Shown here piece by piece: positions 7,417-14,870 of a stretch of DNA of 64,000 bases (the first letter of the stretch is position 1; every line of letters begins with the position of its first letter). The stretch comes from Ureibacillus thermosphaericus (GTDB lineage Bacteria > Bacillota > Bacilli > Bacillales_A > Planococcaceae). Both the position numbers and the translations under genes were made by a program. A model generated the notes under the pieces. It saw nothing but the letters and a program-made list of their open reading frames with translations, was not told the origin of the DNA and searched no databases. Where the stretch lies: assembly GCF_012396605.1 (NCBI RefSeq), contig NZ_JAAXPW010000009.1:1-64000 (forward strand), read 5' to 3'.

Positions 7417-9027
7417 TTATGTGAAGCCTAACTGATCTTCTAAACCGAAATCTTCAAAATGGAAATTTGGCACAAAACTTGGAGAATTGTATATTGGCTC
7501 TTCCACTTTGTTTGATAAGATATCATCTATTTCTCCCACAACTTTTTCAAAGACATCGATTTTATTTGTTAATAAGTCGATGATGCGATCTTCAATTGTA
7601 TTTTGAATAGCTAAATTGTAAATATATACATCTGATTGTTGACCAAAACGGTGTACCCGGCCAATTCGTTGTTCAATTTTCATGGGATTCCAAGGTAAAT
7701 CAAAATTTACAACATGATGGCAAAATTGAAGGTTAATCCCCTCGCCACCTGATTCTGTTGCTATTAATACGTCAGCGTAATCTTTGAATAATTGCCTCAT
7801 CCAATCTCGCTTATTTTTACTAAACTTTCCGTTAAACAACACACTTTTAATTCCTTTTTGATATAAATACCATTGTAAATAGTGTTGTGTTGCTCTATAT
7901 TCGGTAAAAATAATGACTTTATCTTTTGCCTTTTGAATAATTTCATAAGTTTTTTCTGCTTTTGAATTGATTTCTAAATTGGACATTTTCTCTATAATTT
8001 CTTCTATATAATCTATTTCATCTCTACTTTGCATCTTCTCTTTCATTTTCACTAATGTTAAATATGCTGCTTCTTTACTCGAGCACATTTCTTTTAATAG
8101 TGTTGTCATAGCAAAAGAATTGGCAAATACACTTGTGCGTTCCTTTAATTGTTGAATCATTTCGTAAACTTCTTTTTCTTCATCAGTAAATTGAATTGGA
8201 ATTGTTTCAACATGTCTGCCAACCCACTCAATGCCCGTATCTTGCCTACGATTTCGAATCATCACTTGATTCACTAATTCTTTTAAGTATTCATCTTCCT
8301 GTAAGCCATTTTTCCCTTTTTTGAAATATGATTGGAAACTTTCTACATTTCCTAAGTGACCAGGTTTTAATAAGGAAACGAGATAAAAAATTTCAAAAAT
8401 GTTATTTTGAATTGGTGTAGCAGTTAGCAATAAACAAAATTTCTTCTTTAATCCTTGTACAAATTGATATGATTGCGTTTTATTGTTTTTTAATTTGTGA
8501 GCTTCATCAATAATAATCATGTCATAGTTCTGTTCGTAAATCTTTTCCCGATATGGACTCCGTTTAGCCATATCCATACTCATGACAACAAAATCATATT
8601 GTTCGAAGGGAACATTCTTTTTTCGACAACCAATGGCAGGAATAAAAAATTTTGCGTTCAGTTCATCAACCCACTGAGTAAGTAATGATGCCGGCACTAA
8701 GATTAATGCTTTTTTTACCAGTCCTCTTAGAATATATTCCTTCAAAATTAAACCAGCTTCTATCGTTTTTCCAAGTCCAACTTCGTCCGCTAATATTGCC
8801 TTTCCATTCATTTTTTCAATAACCGTTCTTGCTGCATCTATTTGATGTTCGAGAAATTGTATGTTTGTTAAAAATTTCGGAGCTTGTAAACCTGAAAAAT
8901 CTGTAATTAATTGATCTTTTACGACCTCATAAGCCATTTTGTATAGCATCCAATTATCCCAAGGGCCTCCCTTTTCAAGGCGACGTGCAAACTCCTCTTT
9001 CCATTCTGAGGATTTTTGAATCATCAT
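7417..9027 (-). CDS. yqhH: Swi2/Snf2-family DEAD-like ATPase
   Basis: A 536-aa superfamily 2 translocase with both RecA-like lobes. Motifs in order: Q-like FLEHQIDAA; Walker A LADEVGLGKTIEAGL; Ia LVPASLLTQW; Walker B IIIDEAHKLKN; III LLLTATPIQNN; V ATESGGEGINLQFCHHVVNFDLPWNP; VI QRIGRVHRFGQ. This is the RapA/YqhH type that moves on duplex DNA or remodels bound proteins rather than unwinding. It lacks the extra domains of RapA. AGGTG lies 7 nt upstream of the ATG. Its transcript runs on into yqhG. The biological role is unknown. Confidence 0.88.
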   Translation of the reverse strand: MMIQKSSEWKEEFARRLEKGGPWDNWMLYKMAYEVVKDQLITDFSGLQAPKFLTNIQFLEHQIDAARTVIEKMNGKAILADEVGLGKTIEAGLILKEYILRGLVKKALILVPASLLTQWVDELNAKFFIPAIGCRKKNVPFEQYDFVVMSMDMAKRSPYREKIYEQNYDMIIIDEAHKLKNNKTQSYQFVQGLKKKFCLLLTATPIQNNIFEIFYLVSLLKPGHLGNVESFQSYFKKGKNGLQEDEYLKELVNQVMIRNRRQDTGIEWVGRHVETIPIQFTDEEKEVYEMIQQLKERTSVFANSFAMTTLLKEMCSSKEAAYLTLVKMKEKMQSRDEIDYIEEIIEKMSNLEINSKAEKTYEIIQKAKDKVIIFTEYRATQHYLQWYLYQKGIKSVLFNGKFSKNKRDWMRQLFKDYADVLIATESGGEGINLQFCHHVVNFDLPWNPMKIEQRIGRVHRFGQQSDVYIYNLAIQNTIEDRIIDLLTNKIDVFEKVVGEIDDILSNKVEEPIYNSPSFVPNFHFEDFGLEDQLGFT

Positions 9028-9165
9028 GTCAGTTCACCTCTCTTATTGTTCATTAGGTTGTCCAAAATTTATAAACATATGATGATTCTATTGCCAATAA
9101 ACCAACATTTTAGGATAAAAATTTTTCCCTTTCGCAAAATAAAAATTAGAAGCGAGGAGAAAGAA

Positions 9166-9666
9166 ATGAAAAAATGGTTGTTCATCATCTTAATTGGAAT
9201 ATTTCTTTTGATTATTTTTTTTCCTGGATATTTTACGGATTATTCTCAATCTAAAGAATTTGAAGCATTGTATGAAACATTAGACGATAAATTTTTTCCT
9301 TTAGTAGATTGTATTAGTGATCACCTTAGTAAATCAGAAGAGAAAATGAATCAATTGCAATTTACAACGTTTTATGTATTAGAAGGAGGTATGGAAGAAA
9401 ATTTAGAAATGCAACAAAAAATAGTTGAGTTGAAGAGTGAATTAATGAATTTTAATGTTCAATATCCAGATACCATTGCATTAAAAGAAAATGTTATTCA
9501 GCAATTGAACGTGTTAAAAAAATTGCTTGAAAAAATGTATAACGCACCACCCAATCTAGATGTAATGAACTTTCAGATGTTTCAAAATGAATATGAGAAA
9601 GATATTGAAATTCAATCACAATTGTTAGAAAAAATGGATTATATTTTAGAAAAAAATTACGAGTAA
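9166..9666 (+). CDS. Membrane-anchored small protein, unknown function
   Basis: Not recognised. The 166-aa product has one N-terminal hydrophobic anchor (about residues 4-21, WLFIILIGIFLLIIFFPG) followed by a hydrophilic, mostly helical region that probably faces outside and includes a likely coiled coil around residues 60-160. The frame is open further upstream, but ATG 9166 follows GAGGAGA by 5 nt and starts exactly at the anchor. It begins the plus-strand run of small genes. Confidence 0.65.
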   Translation: MKKWLFIILIGIFLLIIFFPGYFTDYSQSKEFEALYETLDDKFFPLVDCISDHLSKSEEKMNQLQFTTFYVLEGGMEENLEMQQKIVELKSELMNFNVQYPDTIALKENVIQQLNVLKKLLEKMYNAPPNLDVMNFQMFQNEYEKDIEIQSQLLEKMDYILEKNYE

Positions 9667-9721
9667 GTTCCAATTATAAAATAACCCGATAAGAGCAAAT
9701 TAGGGCTAGGAGGTGAAGAAT

Positions 9722-9928
9722 ATGAGCAAAAATAATAAGAAAACGATTAACGAAAGAACTCACAATCCATTTGAAACTTATAAACACTTGCATAAAAACA
9801 CAACTAGTCATGCTGAAAATCCAGAAGATCCAACAGTGGAAATTTCAGAAGAATTCGATTCAAAAGTAAAAAATAAAAACAATAAAACAAATCACGATAA
9901 AACTCAAAAAGCAAATAAAAATATTTAA
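9722..9928 (+). CDS. Small hydrophilic protein, unknown function
   Basis: A 68-aa, highly charged protein rich in Lys, Asn, Thr and His, with no hydrophobic core and probably disordered. It is supported mainly by the strong ribosome binding site AGGAGGTG 6 nt before ATG 9722, which is why this start is preferred to one 9 nt upstream. Not clearly a known small acid-soluble spore protein. Confidence 0.6.
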   Translation: MSKNNKKTINERTHNPFETYKHLHKNTTSHAENPEDPTVEISEEFDSKVKNKNNKTNHDKTQKANKNI

Positions 9929-9969
9929 CCCTTTCTTTTTAATTCTCCTGTCCATTTGGAGGTTATCAA

Positions 9970-10131
9970 ATGAATAAAAATCAAATTATTTTCATGAACC
10001 AGTCCCACCGCAACTTTAATATGTACATTGGTCATAAGGAAAAATTCGATTTTTTTAAAGATGTTATGTCAAAACAGCCTCCTACAGAAGATGAAAAAAT
10101 TATTTCCCTTGATAATTATTTAAAAAAATAA
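9970..10131 (+). CDS. Small protein (53 aa), unknown function
   Basis: The open frame runs from ATG 9970 (MNKNQIIFMNQSHRNF) to TAA 10131 and ends ...ISLDNYLKK. GGAGG lies about 9 nt before the ATG. It contains no recognisable domain. It is placed between the hydrophilic 68-aa gene and the first MW-type small gene. Confidence 0.55.
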   Translation: MNKNQIIFMNQSHRNFNMYIGHKEKFDFFKDVMSKQPPTEDEKIISLDNYLKK

Positions 10132-10139
10132 TTGTTAAC

Positions 10140-10217
10140 TTTGTGAAAAATATTTTATGAATAAAATGTGAAATACTTCACTAATCGTTTCTTTATGTGA
10201 TTGAAAAGGAGTACAAT
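10140..10217 (+). promoter_or_regulatory. Promoter region of first MW gene with TGTGAA dyad
   Basis: TTTGTGAAA (10140-10148) and the dyad TGTGAAATACTTCACT (10167-10182) precede a -10-like TACAAT (10212-10217). No good -35 is present, which fits activator control. The dyad resembles both the Rex box (TTGTGAA-N4-TTCACAA) and the Fnr box (TGTGA-N6-TCACA), and TTTGTGAA resembles the ResD consensus. The dyad centre is about 40 nt from the -10 centre, almost the same as at 11308-11357. Confidence 0.5.
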
Positions 10218-10258
10218 CAAATCAAAGTTGATATATAAATATAATGGAGGCGTTAATG

Positions 10259-10396
10259 ATGTGGGTCGTCACACTATTTGAGGAAGAAAATTTCCGCATT
10301 TATGAATTCGAAACGAAAGAAGAAGCAGTTAAAGCTATGGAAGAGTTACAATTGCCAGCAATCCTTTCCTTCACAAACTTGACTCTTGTAGCTTAA
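10259..10396 (+). CDS. MW-family small protein, paralogue 1
   Basis: The 45-aa product starts MWVVTLFEEENFRIYEFETK and ends AILSFTNLTLVA. It is clearly paralogous to the two genes at 11453 and 11646: shared MWV-T-F, an aromatic/Arg stretch, F/Y-E-F/Y, a KEEA helix and a closing LS-F/Y-T. The fold is likely one small beta-alpha-beta unit. Two ATG codons are adjacent; the second (10259) is 8 nt after GGAGG and aligns with the paralogues. Function unknown. It has its own promoter and terminator. Confidence 0.7.
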   Translation: MWVVTLFEEENFRIYEFETKEEAVKAMEELQLPAILSFTNLTLVA

Positions 10397-10428
10397 GTCA
10401 TTTTCATAAATATTAGCAATAATTATTT

Positions 10429-10452
10429 GGAGCAAATAATGCTCCTTTTTTT
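10429..10452 (+). terminator. Terminator after MW gene 1
   Basis: GGAGCA and TGCTCC form a 6-bp stem around a 5-nt loop, followed by seven T. Confidence 0.8.
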
Positions 10453-10569
10453 ATGCTTTTTCTTGCTGAATATACCAATAAACGTCACTTTTTTATTTGC
10501 GAATTTTGGGAACGATAAAAGTGTAAGGTTAAAAATATTGAAAGCTAAAATCTTTGTGAGGTGATCAAC

Positions 10570-11178
10570 ATGAAAAAAAGATTTTATCTATTCACTTTCC
10601 TTTTAACCTTTGGACTTTTATTGTTCCCTTTAGGAGCCGAAGCCCATTATCATTCAAAATTTTTACAGGAATATGAACAATTAGATAATGAAAAAAAGCA
10701 ACAAGTGGATAAAATCTTAAATGATTTGCATTCTGAATTAGAGAATTTAGGTGTGAAAATTCCGCATTTAAATGCACATCTAACGTATTCTCAATTAGAT
10801 GAAGAAACGAAAGAACAAGTAAAACAAATTATTAAGGAATTAGAAGAAGGTAAAATTACTTCTGAACAGGCAGATGAAAAACTGTATAATTTAGGCGTCA
10901 TCTCCCCTAAAGATGAGAAATGTAAAATTTACGATGGACTAGATGAGGGAACAAAGCAAAAGGTAAAGGAAATTATGAAACAAATGAAAAGTGGATCCAT
11001 TACGAAAGAGCAAGCAGAAGAAAAACTAAAGGAATTGGGCGTTGAAATGCCAAAAGAACCACAATTAGATGAAGAGACAAAAGAAAAAGTGAAACAAATT
11101 GTTGAAGAAGCGGAAAAAGAATTCGAAAATTTGGGTATTGAATTTCCAAAAGAATTTTATAAACGAATTCTTGAATAA
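10570..11178 (+). CDS. Secreted protein with four degenerate helical repeats
   Basis: The 202-aa product has a signal peptide (MKKRFYLF... to AEA at residue 25, then HYH), so it is probably secreted. The mature part is four imperfect repeats at about residues 38-66, 76-112, 124-161 and 166-194. Each opens with LDEETK-type sequence, runs through a charged helix and closes with NLGV/ELGV/NLGI and a proline; the two central ones carry an extra G-K/S-ITKEQAEEKL helix. I do not recognise the family. ATG 10570 is chosen (AGGTG 7 nt upstream, start of signal peptide). Monocistronic, with terminators on both sides. Confidence 0.72.
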   Translation: MKKRFYLFTFLLTFGLLLFPLGAEAHYHSKFLQEYEQLDNEKKQQVDKILNDLHSELENLGVKIPHLNAHLTYSQLDEETKEQVKQIIKELEEGKITSEQADEKLYNLGVISPKDEKCKIYDGLDEGTKQKVKEIMKQMKSGSITKEQAEEKLKELGVEMPKEPQLDEETKEKVKQIVEEAEKEFENLGIEFPKEFYKRILE

Positions 11179-11188
11179 ATTGAACAAC

Positions 11189-11225
11189 AATCCAGCGAAT
11201 TGTTACATTTTCGCTGGATTTTAAA
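11189..11225 (+). terminator. Terminator after secreted repeat protein
   Basis: An 11-bp perfect stem (11189-11199 with 11210-11220) is followed by TTTT. Confidence 0.85.
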
Positions 11226-11305
11226 CTAATAGTAAATTTTATTAATAAAATGTATATTCATAAATTTTTGTAAATTTCTGATGAAAACGTCATCATATTG
11301 AACAA

Positions 11306-11357
11306 TTTGTGAAACAATTCACTTTCTATTTTCTTTCTCATATATTAGGTGTACAAT
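11306..11357 (+). promoter_or_regulatory. Promoter region of second MW gene with TGTGAA dyad
   Basis: TTTGTGAAA (11306-11314) is part of the dyad TGTGAAACAATTCACT (11308-11323), followed by TACAAT (11352-11357) with no evident -35. Sequence and spacing match the promoter region of the first paralogue. One base away from the full Rex-box dyad TTGTGAA-N4-TTCACAA on each side of the right arm. Confidence 0.5.
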
Positions 11358-11452
11358 GAATTTGAAATTGATATATAACAATTTAACTGTTTATTAGAAA
11401 GCAGCAAATTGTTATATAACAAAATTATTTTGTGAAGGAGTTTGATCCCAAG

Positions 11453-11575
11453 ATGTGGGTGCTTACTGTATTTGAAAAAAATTCTTATCGTATCTTTGAA
11501 TTTATTGAAAAAAATGAAGCAACATTAGCACTTCAAAAATTCGGTCATTCAGCGTACTTGTCCTATACAAAATAA
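11453..11575 (+). CDS. MW-family small protein, paralogue 2
   Basis: A 40-aa product starting MWVLTVFEKNSYRIFEFIEK and ending AYLSYTK, paralogous to the genes at 10259 and 11646. GAAGGAG lies about 12 nt before the ATG, a little far. The leader between the -10 and the start is about 95 nt. No terminator separates it from paralogue 3, so the two are probably one transcript. Confidence 0.65.
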   Translation: MWVLTVFEKNSYRIFEFIEKNEATLALQKFGHSAYLSYTK

Positions 11576-11645
11576 TGAGTAGTTATAGTCATTGACAATA
11601 GATTATAAATAAATTATTTCTTGGTAAATTAAGGAGGCATTTTTT

Positions 11646-11768
11646 ATGTGGGTTGTAACAGTTTTTGATGCAGACTCTTTCCGTTGTTTCGAATATGACT
11701 CTAAAGAAGAAGCAATTCGTACACTTGAAGTATATAAAAATAAAGCAATCTTATCATTCACAAATTAA
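11646..11768 (+). CDS. MW-family small protein, paralogue 3
   Basis: A 40-aa product starting MWVVTVFDADSFRCFEYDSK and ending AILSFTN. It has the best ribosome binding site of the three (AAGGAGG, 8 nt before ATG). A single Cys at position 14 is not shared with the paralogues. Conservation of the pattern among three copies in 1.5 kb argues that these are real genes despite their size. Confidence 0.7.
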   Translation: MWVVTVFDADSFRCFEYDSKEEAIRTLEVYKNKAILSFTN

Positions 11769-11802
11769 TGAGTATTCTTACATTTAGTCATTTAATAAAA
11801 GA

Positions 11803-11841
11803 GAGCCTGGCCAAAAAGAGCAAAACTTTTTGGTCAGGCTC
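11803..11841. terminator. Long hairpin after MW gene 3
   Basis: A 16-position stem with one G-U pair (11803-11818 with 11826-11841) around a 7-nt loop. The plus-strand T-tract is weak; the minus-strand 3' flank (CTCTTTTATT) is more T-rich. It likely ends the MW gene 2-3 transcript. Confidence 0.6.
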
Positions 11842-12133
11842 AATTACTTATAAATATAATTCTTTCCCCTTTTAATGGTCACATCAAACGTCATCATCGT
11901 CGCTATTTTTCTAAGTTTGTATGCTTTGCTATCAGTCGTAAAGAGAGGCGATTCAAATCAACTTTTCAAGAGCCCAATCCTATTTAGAAATCCCCTTCTC
12001 TAATCTAAATTCATCACTTATAATCAATATCTCATCCCCTTCAACTTTGGATTTGGATGAGATTTCATTGAATTATATTATTACCTACAACAAAGATATA
12101 TACCCCATTTTCTATTAGTTAATCCTATTAAAT
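11842..12133. other. Gene-poor stretch with possible decayed coding remnant
   Basis: About 290 bases without a convincing gene. On the minus strand an open stretch ending at 11844 (back to 11957, about 37 codons) reads ESPLFTTDSKAYKLRKIATM and then ...TIKRGKNYIYK before a stop, which looks protein-like but has no start codon or ribosome site. Upstream segments in other frames also look coding-like, interrupted by stops. A 9-bp inverted repeat lies at 12029-12037 and 12055-12063. It may be a pseudogene remnant; I could not assign a family. Confidence 0.3.
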
Positions 12134-12204
12134 TGTGACAAATTTGTGAAAATCTATTTTTCCTCCACAATCCGACATTTTTTTTAATCTAAATAGTATA
12201 CAAT
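12134..12204 (+). promoter_or_regulatory. Promoter region of Spo0E-like gene with TGTGA repeats
   Basis: TGTGACAAATTTGTGAA (12134-12150) contains two direct TGTGA repeats, the second being TTTGTGAAA. TACAAT stands at 12199-12204. The TTTGTGAAA to TACAAT distance is about 10 bp (one helical turn) longer than at the second MW gene. The region looks like the same regulatory layout in a variant spacing. Confidence 0.4.
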
Positions 12205-12270
12205 GAAGGAGCTTCAACACCATATATGAAAAATATCAAATTATGAACAATATTTACTGGAGGAATAAAA

Positions 12271-12435
12271 ATGTTTAACACGCTGTATAAAAAAGTGTTA
12301 AAAGTTGTAATAGAAATAAAAAGAAAAGATATGTATCGAAAAGCACAAGAACTAGGATTCACCCATCCAAAAGTAGTAAATTGCAGCCAACAGTTAGACT
12401 ATTTACTAAATAAGTATACAAAACAAGCGGCATAA
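12271..12435 (+). CDS. Spo0E-like aspartyl-phosphate phosphatase
   Basis: The 54-aa product ends with the Spo0E-family signature: HPKVVNCSQQLDYLLNKYTK, containing the S-Q-x-L-D core that in Spo0E, YisI and YnzD removes phosphate from Spo0A~P. The preceding region (KVVIEIKRKDMYRKAQELGF) forms the first helix of the two-helix hairpin. TGGAGGA lies 7 nt before the ATG. It would delay or block sporulation initiation. Its promoter region shares motifs with the MW small genes, hinting at common control by redox or respiratory state; that link is inference. Confidence 0.82.
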   Translation: MFNTLYKKVLKVVIEIKRKDMYRKAQELGFTHPKVVNCSQQLDYLLNKYTKQAA

Positions 12436-12504
12436 TTTATTAACTTAGGAATCATCCATTAAGTTAATTCGTTAATTATATAGGTTTATTATATATTTCT
12501 AAAA

Positions 12505-12551
12505 ATACCCTTCAAAACCTTTTCTATAAGGTTTGATGGGTATTATTTTTC
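12505..12551. terminator. Bidirectional terminator
   Basis: A long imperfect stem (about 17 bp, 12505-12522 with 12528-12544) followed by ATTTTTCTTT on the plus strand lies between the converging Spo0E-like and PrpE-like genes. Confidence 0.75.
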
Positions 12552-12552
12552 T

Positions 12553-13326
12553 TTATTTTAAAGGATTCTCTTTTGCACCTGAATAGTCTCTTTTAGCCTG
12601 AACAAATACAAATTCTTTTTCAGGATACCGATAAGCCGTTAACTTCCCTCCAAAAACAACTCCTTGATCAATATTAATTGTATTATTCATAATTAGCGGC
12701 TCTGGTTTTGGCTCATGGCCCCAAATAACAAGCAATGAACCTTTATATTGCTTATACCACTCACGACGTATTGGTTTCCCTTGTTCGTCCATGCCAGCAA
12801 CATCGCCATAGCGGCAAAAATTTTTGATTCTATTGGATTCTTTACCGATAAATTCTTCTCGTATACCTGCATGCACACAAACGACTTTTGGATGCCCTTG
12901 ATCTGTTAAGATATAATGTGAAGGTACGTTCATTAGTAAGTCTTTGAATTGATTTTTTAACTTTTTTGTTTTTTCTATACCATGTATTTTTTCATATTGA
13001 TTAAATTCTTCTTCTACTTTTTCATCACCATGTTTTAACTGCACTTTTCTTCCATCTAGCCAACGGGCAATTTTCCAACCGTGATTACTATCAATCATAT
13101 ACGTGTTTACATTGTAATGTTTTAAAAAAAATTTCATCGTATCAATCGATTTTGGTCCCCTACTCATGATATCTCCAAGAGAAATAATTTTTCTCCCTTT
13201 TGGATGAGCGTATAATCCTTGTTCATTTTTTTCGTAACCTAATTGATGCAACATTTGAATCCATTCATCAAAACATGCATGGATATCTCCTATGATGTCT
13301 ACTCCATTTCCTACTTCAATATACAT
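12553..13326 (-). CDS. PrpE-like metallophosphoesterase
   Basis: A 257-aa calcineurin-like phosphoesterase related to PrpE, the Bacillus symmetrical Ap4A hydrolase/protein phosphatase linked to spore germination. Visible motifs: DIIGDIHACFDE (first metal Asp and His), GDIMSRGP, DSNHGW, VVCVHAG and VIWGHEP. Two signature positions deviate: the canonical GDxxDRG has Ser in place of the second Asp, and GNHE/GNHC reads SNHG. Metal ligands Asp, His, Asn and the later His residues remain, so activity may persist with altered specificity. The start has AGGGG about 10 nt upstream. Monocistronic. Confidence 0.75.
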   Translation of the reverse strand: MYIEVGNGVDIIGDIHACFDEWIQMLHQLGYEKNEQGLYAHPKGRKIISLGDIMSRGPKSIDTMKFFLKHYNVNTYMIDSNHGWKIARWLDGRKVQLKHGDEKVEEEFNQYEKIHGIEKTKKLKNQFKDLLMNVPSHYILTDQGHPKVVCVHAGIREEFIGKESNRIKNFCRYGDVAGMDEQGKPIRREWYKQYKGSLLVIWGHEPKPEPLIMNNTINIDQGVVFGGKLTAYRYPEKEFVFVQAKRDYSGAKENPLK

Positions 13327-13479
13327 TGATAGTTTGCCCCTTTATTTTTTAAATTTTTATAAATTATTGTATATTATTTAATGAATAAAACACTTTATTC
13401 GTTAGAAATTTTTTAATTGTTGACACTTTTTAAAATTTCATGCATATTAATTAACAAATATACCACTAAATGTTTATAT

Positions 13480-13722
13480 AGCAATCAGCTTAACGAAGAT
13501 TAGTAAGCTGCACACTGTTGGAAAGAGAGCGATGTCCATAGGCTGAAAGACATCGTACAAATAAGAGCTGCTGAACCTGCTTCGCTAGCTTCTAGCTAAA
13601 ACTAGACGCATGCTCAAAGCGTTATTTGAGGTAAAGTGGGATTATGTTGGCATAATCCAATTTAGGTGGTACCGCGGAAACTCCTTTTTCGCCCTAAAAA
13701 TAAGGGCGAAAAAGGTTTTTTT
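13480..13722 (+). promoter_or_regulatory. Proline T-box riboswitch upstream of proBA
   Basis: The T-box sequence AGGTGGTACCGCGG is at 13664-13677. A long stem I begins around 13485 and its specifier loop reads GAACCTGC, placing the proline codon CCT at 13576-13578. The terminator is a 13-bp hairpin (13683-13715) followed by seven T. Uncharged tRNA-Pro should stabilise the antiterminator and switch on proBA. Confidence 0.93.
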
Positions 13723-13755
13723 ATTTTAGTAGAAAGTTTTTAAGGATGGTTGTTG

Positions 13756-14841
13756 ATGGAGAAGAAAAGAATTGTCGTTAAAATAGGTTCAAGTTCGCTT
13801 ACAAATTCAAAGGGTGAAATTGACTATGTTAAAATGAAAGATCACGTTGACTCAATCTATCAAGTTGTCAAAGAAGGCCATGAAGTTCTTCTTGTTTCTT
13901 CTGGTGCGGTGGCGGCAGGATTTCGAAAACTAGGTTACCCTACTCGACCAGTCACTTTAAAAGGAAAACAAGCAGCTGCAGCTGTTGGTCAAAGTTTACT
14001 TATTCAACTTTATGCAGATCAATTTGCAAAATACGGAATCACAACAGCCCAAGTGCTTCTAACACGTACCGATTTTTCAAATAAAGAGCGTTATAAAAAT
14101 GCTTTTGCAACTTTTAGTGAGTTGTTAGAACGTTCTATTTTGCCTATCGTAAATGAAAATGACACTGTTTCAGTGACAGAACTTACTTTTGGCGACAATG
14201 ATATGCTTTCTGCCCTAGTAAGCGGGTTAGTACATGCAGATCAACTCATTATTTTGACGGATATTAACGGTTTCTATGACGATAATCCTTTAAAAAATCC
14301 AAAAGCTAAACGGATTCGTCATCTAACTGAAATTACGGATGACATGCTTCAACTAGCAAAAGGTGCTGGCTCCAAAGTGGGAACGGGAGGCATGCAATCC
14401 AAATTGCTAGCTGCTCGCACCGCTTTAAAAGCTGGTGTCAAAGTATTTATTGGAAAAGGAAGTGGACCAAATAAATTGCTCGATATTTTAAATGGTCATG
14501 GTGATGGAACGTATATTGATCGTGATCATCTAGCTATACTACCTAACCAAAAACAATGGATTTCTTTTACAGAAACAAAAGGAAAATTATTCATCGATAA
14601 AGGTGCTGAAGAAGCATTGTTATTAAGAGGAAAAAGTTTATTGCCTGCAGGGATTTTTCGAGTTGAAGGTGAATTTGACCGCGGTGATGTTGTGGAAGTC
14701 TATGGAGAATCAGGTCTGTTAGGTCGAGGAGAAGTGCTTTATTCCAGCAAAGAATTGGCTTTTGCTTGTGGTAAAAAAACCGAAGAACTTCACTCAGGAT
14801 ATATTGAAGTCATTCATCGAGATAAATGGGTAAAATTATAA
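13756..14841 (+). CDS. proB: Glutamate 5-kinase
   Basis: ProB phosphorylates glutamate in the first step of proline synthesis. The amino acid kinase domain (about residues 1-260) shows RIVVKIGSSSLTN, VSSGAVAAGF, PIVNENDTV, FGDNDMLSALV and GTGGMQSKLLAA. The C-terminal PUA domain (about 275-361) is present. Two TTG codons precede ATG 13756; the ATG is chosen, with AAGGATGG upstream. First gene of proBA behind a proline T-box, so it is induced by proline starvation in addition to any feedback inhibition of the enzyme. Confidence 0.96.
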   Translation: MEKKRIVVKIGSSSLTNSKGEIDYVKMKDHVDSIYQVVKEGHEVLLVSSGAVAAGFRKLGYPTRPVTLKGKQAAAAVGQSLLIQLYADQFAKYGITTAQVLLTRTDFSNKERYKNAFATFSELLERSILPIVNENDTVSVTELTFGDNDMLSALVSGLVHADQLIILTDINGFYDDNPLKNPKAKRIRHLTEITDDMLQLAKGAGSKVGTGGMQSKLLAARTALKAGVKVFIGKGSGPNKLLDILNGHGDGTYIDRDHLAILPNQKQWISFTETKGKLFIDKGAEEALLLRGKSLLPAGIFRVEGEFDRGDVVEVYGESGLLGRGEVLYSSKELAFACGKKTEELHSGYIEVIHRDKWVKL

Positions 14842-14870
14842 TATTTTTCTAGAATGAAGGAGGTATTTTC

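Noticed and set aside
10592-10777. Minus-strand open frame opposite the secreted repeat gene
   Set aside because: Antisense shadow of a gene with a strong ribosome site, signal peptide and repeats.
11803-11841. Long hairpin as an insertion-sequence end
   Set aside because: No partner inverted repeat or transposase nearby; position fits a terminator.
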